Assembly (NCBI GenBank): GCA_019828595.1 | Contig: JAHQRK010000014.1 | Location: 1,674,001-1,738,000, forward strand | Direction: 5' to 3' | Length of the DNA: 64,000 bases | Source: Aphanomyces cochlioides | Taxonomy: Eukaryota; Oomycota; Saprolegniomycetes; Saprolegniales; Verrucalvaceae | Part shown: in pieces, positions 1 to 10,905 of the stretch | How positions within the stretch are numbered: the stretch's first letter is position 1 | How the letters are laid out: every line of letters begins with the position of its first letter | The notes under the pieces: model-generated | Databases searched by the model: none | What the model was told of the DNA's origin: nothing | The model's input: only the letters and a program-made list of their open reading frames with translations | Translations under genes and position numbers: made by a program

Positions 1-13
1 CAATCAGCAGCTT

Positions 14-3000
14 TTATAATCTGTCCGCAGAGTCAAGGGCCATGTACATGGCATAGTCGCGGATCTTGTCGAGTGAGAGCGACGAGAGAGAGATGTTTGC
101 GTATTTGCCTGCGGCAAAATCGTATTTGCTGAACACTTCGTGGTTTTGCCACGTGTGCAAATGCGCGTGTTCAGACGTTGGATGGTCGGATGTCGTAGGG
201 TAGTCGAGCATTTCATTGTTCTTCTCCACCCCTTTCCCATGCGTGCAGTGGTTGATCGCAACGTCGCCAGCATACAATGTCAGGACGCCGTAGTGCCATT
301 CGGGCCAACCCTTGACGCCATACGCTTCGCTCTTCTCTTCTGCGGTAAACTCGTGCTCATTGATGTACTTGGCGGCTTCCATGGCCAACTTGGCACATTC
401 ACGGACAAGTTTAGTTGGGCCATACCATGTTGAGCCAACATTGGAAAGCCCGGAATTCGTCCATTTGAGATCGTTGATGATGCGGTCAAGACGCGCTCGG
501 TTTGTTTCCGAATGGGAATATTGTCCAAATCCAATTACCATAGTCTTTGGAGCCCAGGTAGAAAAACCTGGCGTCAAGAACGTATCCAGATCGGTCCGAA
601 GGATCCAATCGTACGGCTCCAAGACAGATGTGTCGTACGTGAGCACATTAATGGAGTCTGCGTAGGCGAGTGCATACTCGTTCTTGTTGCGATCGATCGT
701 TTTGTAGCCTGGGACGATAATGCACCGACTGGAAACTTCAGAGCTGGTGCGAATGTCATCAACTGTGCAATTGAAAGGAAGCAGGGACTTCCCATCGCCA
801 TCAGTGAAGACAACCAAGTCAGTGCGCCATGTCTCGGGTTGATACTTGAGCATTTCAACCCAACTACGTCGGAACCAGCGGAATTCACGTAGAAATTTAG
901 CCTCCAATTTTCCAGATGGCAAAAACACCACGGCTGCACGTACAAAGTTTGCCGCCTGGTGGTTTTCACCAGGAGGAGACGATGTGGGGATGAGGCCACC
1001 GTGAGATTTGAGCGCCATGTACATGGCGTAGTCGTGAATGACATTTCTGTCGAGAGAATCCAATTTGATGTCAGCGTACGCACCGGCAGCAAAGTCAAGG
1101 CGGTTGTACTTCTTGCCAGATTCGACAGAGGTACGAAGATGAGCGTGGACGTTGGGCGAAGCACTAGACGTCGTGGAAATATCAAACATTGTCGTATTGA
1201 TTTCGATGCCGGTTTCAGACGTACAGTTCCCAACTGCGATGGCAAGTGCATAGAGAGCTCGATCTGCGGCACGCCAGTCGCCGATAGATTTGTCGGCACT
1301 TGTAAACTCGTGATTTTCCAAATGACGAAGAACTTCAACGGTGAGTTTAGCGCAACTTTGAATGAGAGAAGCTTCACCATACCATACCGATCCGACGTGG
1401 GCTACTGCCTTGTTAAGCTCCAATTCGGTCGAAATACGAGCCAAAGGTGCAGCGTTTCCGCTAGAATAGGGAGCCCAACTTGAAACCATTCGATTTGAAG
1501 GAAACCAAGCTGCAAACGCTGGAGTGATCAACGTATCCACATCTGTTCGAAGGATCCACTTGTAGACTGCCATTTGTTTAACGTTTTTCTTGGTGAGAAT
1601 ATTGACACTGTTGCCAAGAGGGTCAGTCACGTCAGGGAGAAGCTCGTAATTGTCGATTTGGACACAAAAGCTCTTGTATTCTCGAGTCGTTCGGTACATG
1701 CCAGTACAACCCAGGCTGCCAACTTCTTCATTGGTTCCGTTCGTAAAGATAACCAGGTCCGTTCGCCAGAGTTTTGGCTCTGTTCTGAGCATTTCCTTCC
1801 AGCTTCGATGAAGCAAACGAAGAGAGCTGATAGAGTCTTTTCCGGGTGGAAAAAAGACAACGATAGCACGCAAAAGCACTTGAGCTTGCTTTGATGAAGG
1901 GTCATACTCAATAGGAAGTGCAGTTGGTTCAGGAGTTTCTTGGGAGTCGAGTGCCATGTACATAGCGTAGTCACTGACCTTATCAAGCGAGAGATCCTCC
2001 ATCTTCTCGTCTGCGTATCCATCATCTTCAAAAACAAATTTAGAGAACCGTTCACGACCTTGCCACGTGTGTAAATGCGCATGAAGAGCAGTTGCATCGT
2101 CCGAAGAGGTTGGATAGTCTAACATTTCTTCGTTCTTTTCGGCGCCCTCTCCATAAGTGCAATGATTTATAGCAATATGACCCGCATAGAGTGTCAAAAC
2201 ACCATAATGCCAGTCAGGCCAACCTTTTGTACCATACTCTGGGCTCTTTTCCTCGTCCGTAAACTCATGTTCATGTAAATACTTCATCGCCTTCACAGTC
2301 AATTTCGCACATTCACGCACTAGATTGGTGGGACCATACCAAGTTGATCCCACCCCTTCCAAGCCTATGTTCTTCAAACCCATATCTTGAGCAATGCGGT
2401 TGAGACGTGGGCGGTTCTTCGCCGTTTGGTATCCGCCACCACCAACAACCATCTTATCAGGATGCCAGGTTGAAAAAGTTGGGGTGAAGAAGACATCAAT
2501 GTCTGTGCGCAATAGCCAATCGTACTGGTCAAAGACGGCGGAGTCATGCGTCAAAACATTTATCGAGTCACCAAAGCGGTACTTGAACTCTTCCGTGTAG
2601 AGTAGTTTGTAGTCTTGGATAACAATACACTTGTTCGGCTCCTCGCGAGACTGACGGTACACTCTTGAGCAATTGAACTCCCATAAATCTTTGACAATAC
2701 CATTTGTCAAGACAATGATATCAGTGCGCCAAGCAGCAGGTTCATATTTTTGCATCTCCTCCCAGCTGCGTCGAAACCAACGGAATTGCTTGACGAATAC
2801 ATCTTCCCGGTTCTTCGTGGGGATAAAAACAACGGCAGCACGGACGAAGGATATATTCACATACGTCTTGGGTGCTGGAATGGAGTCGAGTGCCATGTAC
2901 ACAGCGTAATCTGTCAATACATTAAGATCAAGAGTGCTCTTGTTCTCGTGCGCGTAGCCACCATTGGCAAAAACGTATTTACTGAATCGATCATTGTTTT

Positions 3001-4942
3001 GCCATGTGTGCAAATGGGCATGACCATCAATCGTCCCATTCGATGCCGTAGAATAATCCAGCATGTTATCGTCTTTGGCCGCACCAGCGTCTCGAGTACA
3101 GTGATTGATGGCGATATGGCCCGCATACAACGTCAGGACGCCATAGTGCCACTCCGGCCATCCTTTCGTGCCATATTCTTTGCTTTTTTCTAGAGCCGTA
3201 AACTCTTTTTCGTGCAAGTATTTCATCGCATCAATCGTTAGCTTCGCGCACTCTCGAACCAATTGCGCCGGGCCATACCAAGTGGAGCCAATATTATTGA
3301 GTTTGGAATTGTGGAGTCCCATGTCCTTGATTATACGAGTGAGTCGATCCTCATTTGTCTTGGAGAAGGAATATCCGCCGCCTCCAACAGTCATGACTTT
3401 TGGCTTCCACTTGGCAAACACTGGAGTCAAGAAGGTGTCAATATCAGTACGAAGAACCCAGTCATAAATATCCATGGCTGATTCATCTGAAGCGGCTACA
3501 CCAATCGAGTCGCCGAAGTCGTAATCAAACTCGTCTGATTTAAGTCGTTTGTAAGTGTTGATCAAGACACAACGATTCGGCTCTTCTCTTGTCTTGCGAA
3601 CGTTGTCGACGGTGCAGTTGATGTCCTCAAGTTCTGGCACCGGCCCATTTGTAAACACAACAACATCAGTACGCCACAACGTTGGTTCTGAAAGCTGAAT
3701 GTGCTGCCAACTTCGGAGAAACCATCGAAGCTGAGGAATAAACACATCGCCTTCGACTCCAACAGGAAGAAACACCACAGCGGCACGCACAAACGATTTC
3801 TCAGTCTCTGGTACGCCCGACGAGTCTGACGTTTTTTGTGTCGTCTTTGGAGGTTCGGTAGATTTGGGAACGAGTGTGATGGGATTTGCAAATTTATCGG
3901 TACTCGTGGCATTGTGGGAAGCTAAACCATCAAGAGCCATAAACACCGTATAGTCATGAATGACATCTTGGCGGAGTGAGCCTTGAGCATCATCTGCGAA
4001 GCGCCGCATGGATTCTTCACTAAAGGCAGATTTATCTTCAGGTCCAACAGAGACATGCGCGTGTTTAGATGGAGATTCCAAAGAATTGGCGCGAAATTCA
4101 AGCATGTCATTCCGCACTTCGATACCAAATCCTTTGGTGCATTGATTGATGGCAAGGTGGCTTGCATGGAGCAAAATATCATTTCGCAAATCTGGGACGT
4201 TGGCAATCAGTCGCATCATTTTCATAGCCAGAGTTGCACAAGACTGAATCAATCTAGTTGGGCCATACCATGTCAAGCCAATGTTGGTCAAAGTTGCATC
4301 GGACATGTTAAAGTCTTGGGCCACACGAGTGAGAGCGGCAAGGGAATTGGTGTACGTTCCATGGCTTACTGTCATCACTGACGGCTTCCACAATGCAAAA
4401 GCAGGCATAAGAAAAGCATGCATATCCGTGCGCAAGATCCAATGGTATGCATTCATTCGAGGCATTGCGGCTACGTTGATCAAATCCCCTTCAGCATTTG
4501 AAAAAGAGGGTCCTGTGAGAGGTTCGTACGTCGGGACAACAACACATCGGTTTGGCTCGTCGTTCGAGCGTCGTCGTAATTTTTTGCATCCAACTTCTTC
4601 CAGGAGAGAGAGTGCTTTAGGTCCATTTGTGTACACCACAAGATCAGTGCGCCAATGTTTTGGTTCCAATGCCTCGAGTTCGAGCCAACTTCGTCGCAGA
4701 CCAAGGAATTGAGGCAGCAATTCGTCTACTCGATTTTTTGGAAAGTATACGACAACCGCTCGGCGAAAAGCTTCGTTGTGATCACTCGGTGCATCTTCAT
4801 CTTGAGCACGGAAAATTTGTCCATGGATGTCTTGAAAATTGACGCCGAAATACCATGAAAGGATCATAAACTGGACGAGAAAGAAGAGCAAAATCGCGCC
4901 TAGAATACGCGGAAGGTTCCTCGTTCGACTCTCATGGACCAT
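14..4942 (-). CDS. Type II membrane protein with five tandem glycosyltransferase-like repeats
   Basis: A single open frame of 1642 aa from ATG at 4942. A short N-terminal tail (about residues 1-13) is followed by one hydrophobic segment (about 14-31, ending LSWYF), so a type II Golgi or plasma-membrane protein is likely. Five copies of a ~300-aa module follow (roughly 60-370, 385-690, 695-1010, 1030-1330, 1345-1642). Each copy has RAAVVF-type starts, FRRSW, EPxxWRTD, EPNRC, FGDSINV, an LRTDxDTFLTP block like a metal-binding DxD of nucleotide-sugar transferases, STWYGP, WHYGVLTLYAGH and HAHLHTWQ, ending DYAMYMALDS. I think this is the oomycete family called DUF7164, recalled from memory. Repeat 1 reads RTDMHAF, losing the second Asp, and repeat 4 lacks the WHYG block, so not all repeats can be equally active. 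Substrate and activity are unknown. The relative at 21941-25243 has three repeats. Confidence 0.85.
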   Translation of the reverse strand: MVHESRTRNLPRILGAILLFFLVQFMILSWYFGVNFQDIHGQIFRAQDEDAPSDHNEAFRRAVVVYFPKNRVDELLPQFLGLRRSWLELEALEPKHWRTDLVVYTNGPKALSLLEEVGCKKLRRRSNDEPNRCVVVPTYEPLTGPSFSNAEGDLINVAAMPRMNAYHWILRTDMHAFLMPAFALWKPSVMTVSHGTYTNSLAALTRVAQDFNMSDATLTNIGLTWYGPTRLIQSCATLAMKMMRLIANVPDLRNDILLHASHLAINQCTKGFGIEVRNDMLEFRANSLESPSKHAHVSVGPEDKSAFSEESMRRFADDAQGSLRQDVIHDYTVFMALDGLASHNATSTDKFANPITLVPKSTEPPKTTQKTSDSSGVPETEKSFVRAAVVFLPVGVEGDVFIPQLRWFLRSWQHIQLSEPTLWRTDVVVFTNGPVPELEDINCTVDNVRKTREEPNRCVLINTYKRLKSDEFDYDFGDSIGVAASDESAMDIYDWVLRTDIDTFLTPVFAKWKPKVMTVGGGGYSFSKTNEDRLTRIIKDMGLHNSKLNNIGSTWYGPAQLVRECAKLTIDAMKYLHEKEFTALEKSKEYGTKGWPEWHYGVLTLYAGHIAINHCTRDAGAAKDDNMLDYSTASNGTIDGHAHLHTWQNNDRFSKYVFANGGYAHENKSTLDLNVLTDYAVYMALDSIPAPKTYVNISFVRAAVVFIPTKNREDVFVKQFRWFRRSWEEMQKYEPAAWRTDIIVLTNGIVKDLWEFNCSRVYRQSREEPNKCIVIQDYKLLYTEEFKYRFGDSINVLTHDSAVFDQYDWLLRTDIDVFFTPTFSTWHPDKMVVGGGGYQTAKNRPRLNRIAQDMGLKNIGLEGVGSTWYGPTNLVRECAKLTVKAMKYLHEHEFTDEEKSPEYGTKGWPDWHYGVLTLYAGHIAINHCTYGEGAEKNEEMLDYPTSSDDATALHAHLHTWQGRERFSKFVFEDDGYADEKMEDLSLDKVSDYAMYMALDSQETPEPTALPIEYDPSSKQAQVLLRAIVVFFPPGKDSISSLRLLHRSWKEMLRTEPKLWRTDLVIFTNGTNEEVGSLGCTGMYRTTREYKSFCVQIDNYELLPDVTDPLGNSVNILTKKNVKQMAVYKWILRTDVDTLITPAFAAWFPSNRMVSSWAPYSSGNAAPLARISTELELNKAVAHVGSVWYGEASLIQSCAKLTVEVLRHLENHEFTSADKSIGDWRAADRALYALAIAVGNCTSETGIEINTTMFDISTTSSASPNVHAHLRTSVESGKKYNRLDFAAGAYADIKLDSLDRNVIHDYAMYMALKSHGGLIPTSSPPGENHQAANFVRAAVVFLPSGKLEAKFLREFRWFRRSWVEMLKYQPETWRTDLVVFTDGDGKSLLPFNCTVDDIRTSSEVSSRCIIVPGYKTIDRNKNEYALAYADSINVLTYDTSVLEPYDWILRTDLDTFLTPGFSTWAPKTMVIGFGQYSHSETNRARLDRIINDLKWTNSGLSNVGSTWYGPTKLVRECAKLAMEAAKYINEHEFTAEEKSEAYGVKGWPEWHYGVLTLYAGDVAINHCTHGKGVEKNNEMLDYPTTSDHPTSEHAHLHTWQNHEVFSKYDFAAGKYANISLSSLSLDKIRDYAMYMALDSADRL

Positions 4943-6834
4943 CGTGCCACCGTAGAGAGGGAAAGTGCGCGATGGGTCCCCGACAGATGTGTTTTGAAAA
5001 TGACCAGTCGATCTAATTGGCCCGAAAATGCGGACATTTAATTGGCTAAAATAAATATATCATTCTGATTTATCAGCCAATCCTCATCCAATTTATCCAA
5101 AAAGCACTCTCCGAGTCCTCAACTTAACGTGAAACTAAAGATTAAAAAGTTCCTCCATGGCATTTTCTCGTTAGCTGTGAATGCAACTGCACAAAGAGAT
5201 CAGTCTGCTGTGTATTGATCGCATGAATGAGCTTCATATATTTCCTGCAACGTGCATTTCGACAATGATAGAGAAAAGCACTCAATCTCATGGTAAAGGA
5301 GTATGGTGAGATATGATTGGTCATAATTGACGACATGGCAATCACACATCCTCAAGAGTCGACGAAAGCACCGACATGGAATGCCACGAGATGACTTATG
5401 GGCTAGACGCAAATGATGCTTTGTTGGTGCTAGCGATGCTGCCAATTCTACTCTAATGGCCCTTTGGCCATGGCTCAATTCTGAATGGAGCAGTGATGTA
5501 TTGAGCTGTCAAATGGGTTAGGGTTGGCGGGCAAGATTGTTGCAATGTCTGTTCGAACCACCCACTGCTAAAAATAGCATCTTTACGATGCCAACAAAGA
5601 TAATCGAGATTGTAAAGCAAGCCAGCGTCGAGTTTCTTGTCAAGAGGCATTAAATCTTGTTGAACATTGACAGTGTCTACGCACCATCGACCAATTCGTC
5701 CATTGTAAGAAGCTCAGAATGGCGTAGTACCAAAGACGATCAATGATTGCCTCAGGCAACTTTGAAACTTTTTCGTGGAGCAAGGATCGGACCAAACTAT
5801 AATCCTCACAGGCCACAGGTCACGTGCAAACAATGAAATGAAAGGTTGTCTTCCGACTGAGGTAATGCCACGTCTAGCCGTGCTCGGTCGTTATGGTGAA
5901 GCTGAGCACAAGACGTGGCAACGTCTATGATAGGCAATGCAGTCGTCGTAAAATTGTGAAGTGTTGGGCTCGCGATGATCTGCCCGGGGTCCCAAGGATG
6001 TTTACTTTGGCTGCCAAGAATGTTTACCTCAGCATTCTGGGTCGAAATCATCTGATCCACTTGAGGAAATGACGCTGTCGAAATCTTGACTTTGCATCGC
6101 TGCCACTATCCAAGAGGATTTCAGCGGCACCAGACTGGTTTTGCTCACTCGTTCCTCAGAGAGAACACTTCTGGTCGCGCAAGTCCTCCGTTCTCTCCCA
6201 CTTTCCTTTCTTTCCCGGGATTGTCGACAATCCGATCCTGTCGCAAACAATCACCTTTCAGAAATTTCAACTGCATCTACATGTACTGATGGGAAGACTC
6301 GACCAGCCATTCTCCAAACCACTCAATCTCCAGCCCAAGACAATCCGCTCTTGAATACCCAGAGCTGTCCATGCCGCAGATTCTTGAGGCATCTGTCAGA
6401 GAGGACCCCGTCTTGTGATACAAAACGCCGTCTTGTGATACAACCGAGGTCAGGTTTCGGATGATAGGCGTCAAAGTACAGTAAGCGACACCCACTTGAG
6501 GGCTGAAGTACCTACCAAGAGTTCAATATTATAAAGAATTATCCACTGGTATACTTTAATCAAGTCAACAATGAATCTTGCGATGTCGACAGGTACAAAA
6601 ACGATCTTAACGCTTGGTCGACGGGAGGAAGTTTCGTCATGCGTGTGAAGATGCGCGGCGAGAATGGCGGGACTGACGCGAGCAATCTGACGTATCCATG
6701 GAAGAAAAGCTTGGTTTTGTTCGATTTGAAGGGAGAATCCAGCGTGGAGCCCACAGATGAAGTGAGAGTCGCACCTTCAAGTTTTCAACAGAGGAATACA
6801 GTGCAGGATTGTTTTCGAGTCCTGACAAGTGAAA
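4943..6834. other. Intergenic stretch without a convincing gene
   Basis: About 1.9 kb between the five-repeat gene and the first START gene. Open frames here are short, overlap on both strands and show no recognisable domain. The first 200 bases downstream of 4942 are AT-rich and contain ATTGGC motifs (near 5036 and 5041) that may be CCAAT-type promoter sites of the minus-strand gene. A short direct repeat (GCCGTCTTGTGATACAA and a near copy) lies at about 6400-6445. I see no RNA gene. Confidence 0.5.
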
Positions 6835-7570
6835 ATGCAACCCAACGAAGAAAGTCAAGAAGCTTGGACGCGGTATGCCGAGATCCACTGCGTGGTCGAT
6901 ATGACGCCGACTTGGCAGCGCATTAAAACCCCAACGCTGTCCTCCCATCGCGTACAGCTCTACCGTGGAATCCACCACAACAAACGCGTTCGATCCATGT
7001 GCGGCCGCATGAGAATGATCGGATCGCTTGATCAAGTCGCGCGCTTATTCCAAGGCGAGAATCCCAAGTTCAACACTGCTTTCTACCGCGATTTGATCGA
7101 CGACACGACGCTTGCAAACATGCCAAACACTCGATCGTCCACGTCAATCAAGTTGAAACGCGCAACCATGCTGCATTCCAAGCTCGCCAGAGACATCGTC
7201 TACGTCGAGGTACATCCGCTTGTCAATTTTGCAGTATATAAAGGTCTTGTAGTACCAAGAACACGTCGAGCTGGCCAACAAACGACGAGGCTACGTCGTT
7301 GCGATGAATTCTGTCGACGAGCCTAGCATTCCATCTTCAGTCGATGGCGTTGCCCGAGCACGTATGCGCCATTCCGGTGTGATTGCATACGAAACTGCCA
7401 TCCGTGGAGTGATTGAAGTGTGCTACGTTTTGCATCTCGATTTCGTCCAGCCAGCGTCCCAAACCCTCTGCGATCGATTGATGATGCAGCGCATCCTGAG
7501 TCTTCGTCACGTCGCGCAGTGGTGCAAACCTGCCGCCATTCGATGGGTCTCTTCCATCTTATCCTTGTAA
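6835..7570 (+). CDS. START-like lipid-binding domain protein without zinc finger
   Basis: Two exons, 6835-7209 and 7253-7570, separated by a 43-bp GT-AG intron, give 230 aa. The first ATG in frame is 6835. The protein aligns with the START halves of the paralogues at 7652, 11385, 26033 and 29261: VQLYRG, SLDQVARLF, RDIVYVE just before the intron, then YQEHVELANKRRGYVVAMNS and VIEVCYVLHLDF. The intron sits after the VYVE/FLE position, exactly as in all four paralogues, which supports both the splice and common descent. The chain stops where the others continue into a FYVE-type finger, so this is a START-only member. A role in binding a lipid or sterol is inferred from the fold family only. It is convergent with the next gene, with 81 bp between stop codons. 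Confidence 0.75.
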
Positions 7571-7651
7571 ATTATTCTATTCATGCTGCCTCGACGCGGT
7601 TATTCCTGGAAGCTGCGAAATGACAATCCAACGAGATGACATCATTACTGA

Positions 7652-9458
7652 TCAAATATCGTGACCAAAAGATGAACTCTCGTCAATGTCTTCGGACGAC
7701 GAGAGCGACGACACGAGAGAGTACGAGATAGAGCCCGCAAGACTGCCCTTGCGATGTCCTTGGCTGCTAGCAGTTGAACTCCTCAACGAGTTCAGCGGAT
7801 CGAGCCATTCGAGACCACTATCGACGGCGCTTGCACTGACACGAGCTTGCGCATGTCCTTGACTCTGGCCGCGTCCTCGAGAGGCTTGCATGACGGCTGC
7901 TTCTTCGCGGCTGCTCTGTCTCTTAAAAGAATGCTGCGTTGTCGCGGCCTTCTTCTTGGCTTTTTCGTCCAAGTAGGCAACGCGCGGCAACGGGAGAGGC
8001 TCAATTTCCTCTTCCTCCTCTTCCATGATCACTTGATGCGCTTCGGACGACATGATGCGTTTATTGCTGCTGTTGACAGAATACAGTCTTCCATCGTCGC
8101 TTTCGTTCAAGATATTGGACTCGCGGGAGCTTCGGGCACGGCGAGGTTGAGCAGAAGTGTCGACGACTACTTCTTCATCCCCTTCGTCAATGCCATTGCG
8201 CATGAGAACTACAGGAAGCTCTTAGCTGACGATACAAGCCTTGGATGCTTACCTTCGGTCAAAATAGATTGAAGGACTTCGTCGTTGTCGTGTGTGTTGC
8301 AGTAATTGCAAATGCGGATGCGGGACAAGTCACGGACAAGCACTTCGAAGTCTTTAGTGAGTGAGCAGGACGAGCAGACAATCTAGACAAAAGAGTCATG
8401 TGAGAGAGCTTTAGATGGGCAAGATGTACATCTCCACACAGGCGGCACGTGTGTTTTTTTGTCAGAATGTTGAATCGTTTGTTGCATTGATAGCATTGCT
8501 TGGCCTCGCGTCGGAGTTGAGGCATTGGGATGACCATTCGATCCAGAATCGCGACTTTGCGAAAGAATTCATTCAGATAGCCAATGTTGCCAACACGCGT
8601 CGCCATGATCATCTCAGCAACGTGTTCAGGCATGTCGTGGGCTTTGAAATCGACTTGCATCATATGAACAACGCGGACTTCACCCGGTGTGTGCGTTTCC
8701 GTCACGACGTAGCTAAGAAATTCTAAGATGACGCCACAACAAGAACATTGATGTACCCCGTGCGGTAGAAACTTGCGCGAACGACATTGTGAGATGATTC
8801 AAAGCTGGGAAAGTTGGGCAGTGCGACAGAATGCATATTTGAAGCCCAACCAGCTCGACCCATCACTCGTATGTTGTTTTGGCACTAGCAGATCGAATTA
8901 GTGATGAGTGCAAAGCAGCAATAAGACTTACTTCCAAGAAGACGAAATCGCGCGTCGGCGTCGAAGACGACTTCAGTACCATCCACTTGAGCCGCATCTT
9001 GAGCCGATCGACGTTTTTGAGAGTTTTCAACTTGGCTGAGACGGCCAGATCGCTTTCAAGGTTCGCTTTGATGTCGTTTGCAAATGACGAGCGATTGTTG
9101 CCGTTGAGAACATCGATGACTTCTTCCAACGATGCCTGGACTTTCGTCATGCAGCACATAAACCTACACAAGACCGTGTCATCCATGATCGCATCAATCA
9201 AGCATACCGAACATCGTGCGGTGAGAGAGGATCTTCCACGCGGCCTGAATAGTATTGCAGTTTTTTGTTATCCGAGTCCATGGGAGTCCACTTGACACCA
9301 TGCTTGCAATTCGACGTGAGAGAAGACGCATAGACTAAATCGCTGCATGTCATATGAGCGACGGCTTTCAGTTGGTGGATTTGAGTCGGCGTCAGCTCAG
9401 GACACTTTGGTGTGGAAGGCACTTTGCCTTCCTTGGACATACCAAACCCAAACGCCAT
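7652..9458 (-). CDS. START-FYVE protein
   Basis: Six exons: 9458-9208, 9163-8932, 8884-8757, 8712-8430, 8382-8253, 8220-7652 (530 aa). ATG is 9458; the frame upstream has only a TTG. The START-like half carries TRDFVFLE, then CQNNIRVMGRAGWASNMHS and YRTGYVVTETHTPGEV. It is followed by a FYVE-type zinc finger with CYQC, KKHTCRLCGDIVCSSC and CNYC spread over two exons; the usual basic RRHHCR core is reduced to KKHTCR. The C-terminal ~185 aa are low in complexity, with an acidic EEEEEE run and Ser-rich stretches. FYVE fingers usually bind PI3P on endosomes, so an endosomal lipid-sensing role is inferred. The last intron (8221-8252) is only 32 bp, but it is needed to keep the frame open into the long last exon. 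Confidence 0.8.
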
Positions 9459-10423
9459 GGTGTGCTGCGTCAAGTGTCTGCGCTTGGTGGTGTAATTCTC
9501 TTTGGATTATGCACTGCTCCTACAACAGGATAACGACCAAGTTATGCATCATATCATGTAATCTTAATGGGAAGTAATTCCTTATACCATATTCGTCGTA
9601 CCTTGGTCGTCATATTTCAACACTTAAAAAAATATTGTATTGTGATTGGAAATCGTAGGAACGGATGCCTACATTTCGATTTTGACGAATCAAATTAATT
9701 TCGCATAATTATTGGCTGAATTTGAATTGAGTTGAAACTTTGTGAGCGACGTTGCAGTTAACATGGTCCCAACTCCAGCAGCTTGTGTCTAGCTCAGATG
9801 GCGCACATGCTATGTGTAGTTTTCTAATGCCAAACGAAGCGTTTTTAAATGAATTTAATATATATTATCACGATTGTGTGTTGTGAAAACATGTTTCAGG
9901 GCAAAGGTTTCAGAATATCTAGAATGCGTCAAGCACCTCATTCAGGGAGGTAATCCGACATTATGCGCTTGCCTAGAGATATGCAATGCAGTCTGACGAC
10001 GCAGTCTGCTTGATGCACATCATGAGGCAAATATGAGCAAAGTGAATCAGTGGTAAGATAATACACATACAACAAAGGGGAGCTAGGACATTCTTTGTAA
10101 CGCGAAGGTATTTATTTATTGAGTTATGTTTATGGTGGACGCGAGGCACGACATGAGCCATTTGGTCGAGGGCATCAAACACATAACAAGTATCAGTCGT
10201 CTAGTCACAGTCAAGTCTTTCTCTCTATATCGAGCTTGAGTTGTCGCCTGAAGCTTCAGATGACTAAGCCTAACATGAGTAGAAGGTGCATATGCATTGC
10301 AGTGCCGCTCTGACCGGCTCGTGAACTTAGGCGCCCATTCATACGCTCCAAACACAAGATCGATGGCATAAACATTATGATTGGTCAATATAAAGCGATT
10401 TTCTGGATGTATGATTGGTCAAT

Positions 10424-10557
10424 GAATCGTAGGAATTTCGGTCCTACAATTTGTCAAAAATTTCAATCAAAATGAATTTCATACTTTAATCAAATTAATA
10501 TGTGCGGTTTTTTATTCGAAAAAATGGAAAATATCGGAATATTGTTCCTACGATTCA
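10424..10557. mobile_element. MITE-like 134-bp inverted-repeat element
   Basis: The ends are perfect 13-bp inverted copies: TGAATCGTAGGAA at 10424-10436 and TTCCTACGATTCA at 10545-10557. The element is flanked on both sides by TCAA, which looks like a 4-bp target duplication. The interior is AT-rich and non-coding. A related half-element with ATCGTAGGAA lies near 9653. These are features of a miniature inverted-repeat transposable element; the mobilising transposase is not identifiable here. Confidence 0.5.
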
Positions 10558-10737
10558 TCAAAATATCAAATATAGCTCCTACATTTTCCGACTTATGTCC
10601 TTTTCAGTGAAATGTGGATTTGGCAGGTCATTGGCCAAATCGCATATTAATCGACTATACTTAATTTTATATGAAATATCGTATAGTATACCAAGTTAAC
10701 TGTAAGTACAATTTCTTCCAGGCAATGGTACTGCGCT

Positions 10738-10905
10738 AAGTTCACTAACACCTGCATCCCAGAATACCGTCATGTATGATTTCTACGCCCAATACAACCT
10801 CGTTATGAAGTGTCAAGACGCCGCGCGTATCTTCCGCGAGTCAGCGTCCATCATGGTCTTTCCCCACGGCCTTTCCCCAAGTCATAAAATTAAGGTGATT
10901 TGATT
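10738..10905 (+). pseudogene. Short decayed coding fragment
   Basis: A GC-richer island inside AT-rich DNA. One frame reads ATG at 10772, then YDFYAQYNLVMKCQDAARIF and RESASIMVFPHGLSP, before a stop near 10910, with no usable upstream exon. It resembles real protein composition but matches no family I recognise. A similar island lies at 10985-11135. Both are best seen as gene remnants or isolated exons. Confidence 0.25.

Noticed and set aside
2750..3193. Plus-strand frames inside the five-repeat gene (also 22602-23231 in the three-repeat gene)
   Set aside because: They repeat in the same place in each module, as expected for shadows of a repeated sense sequence.
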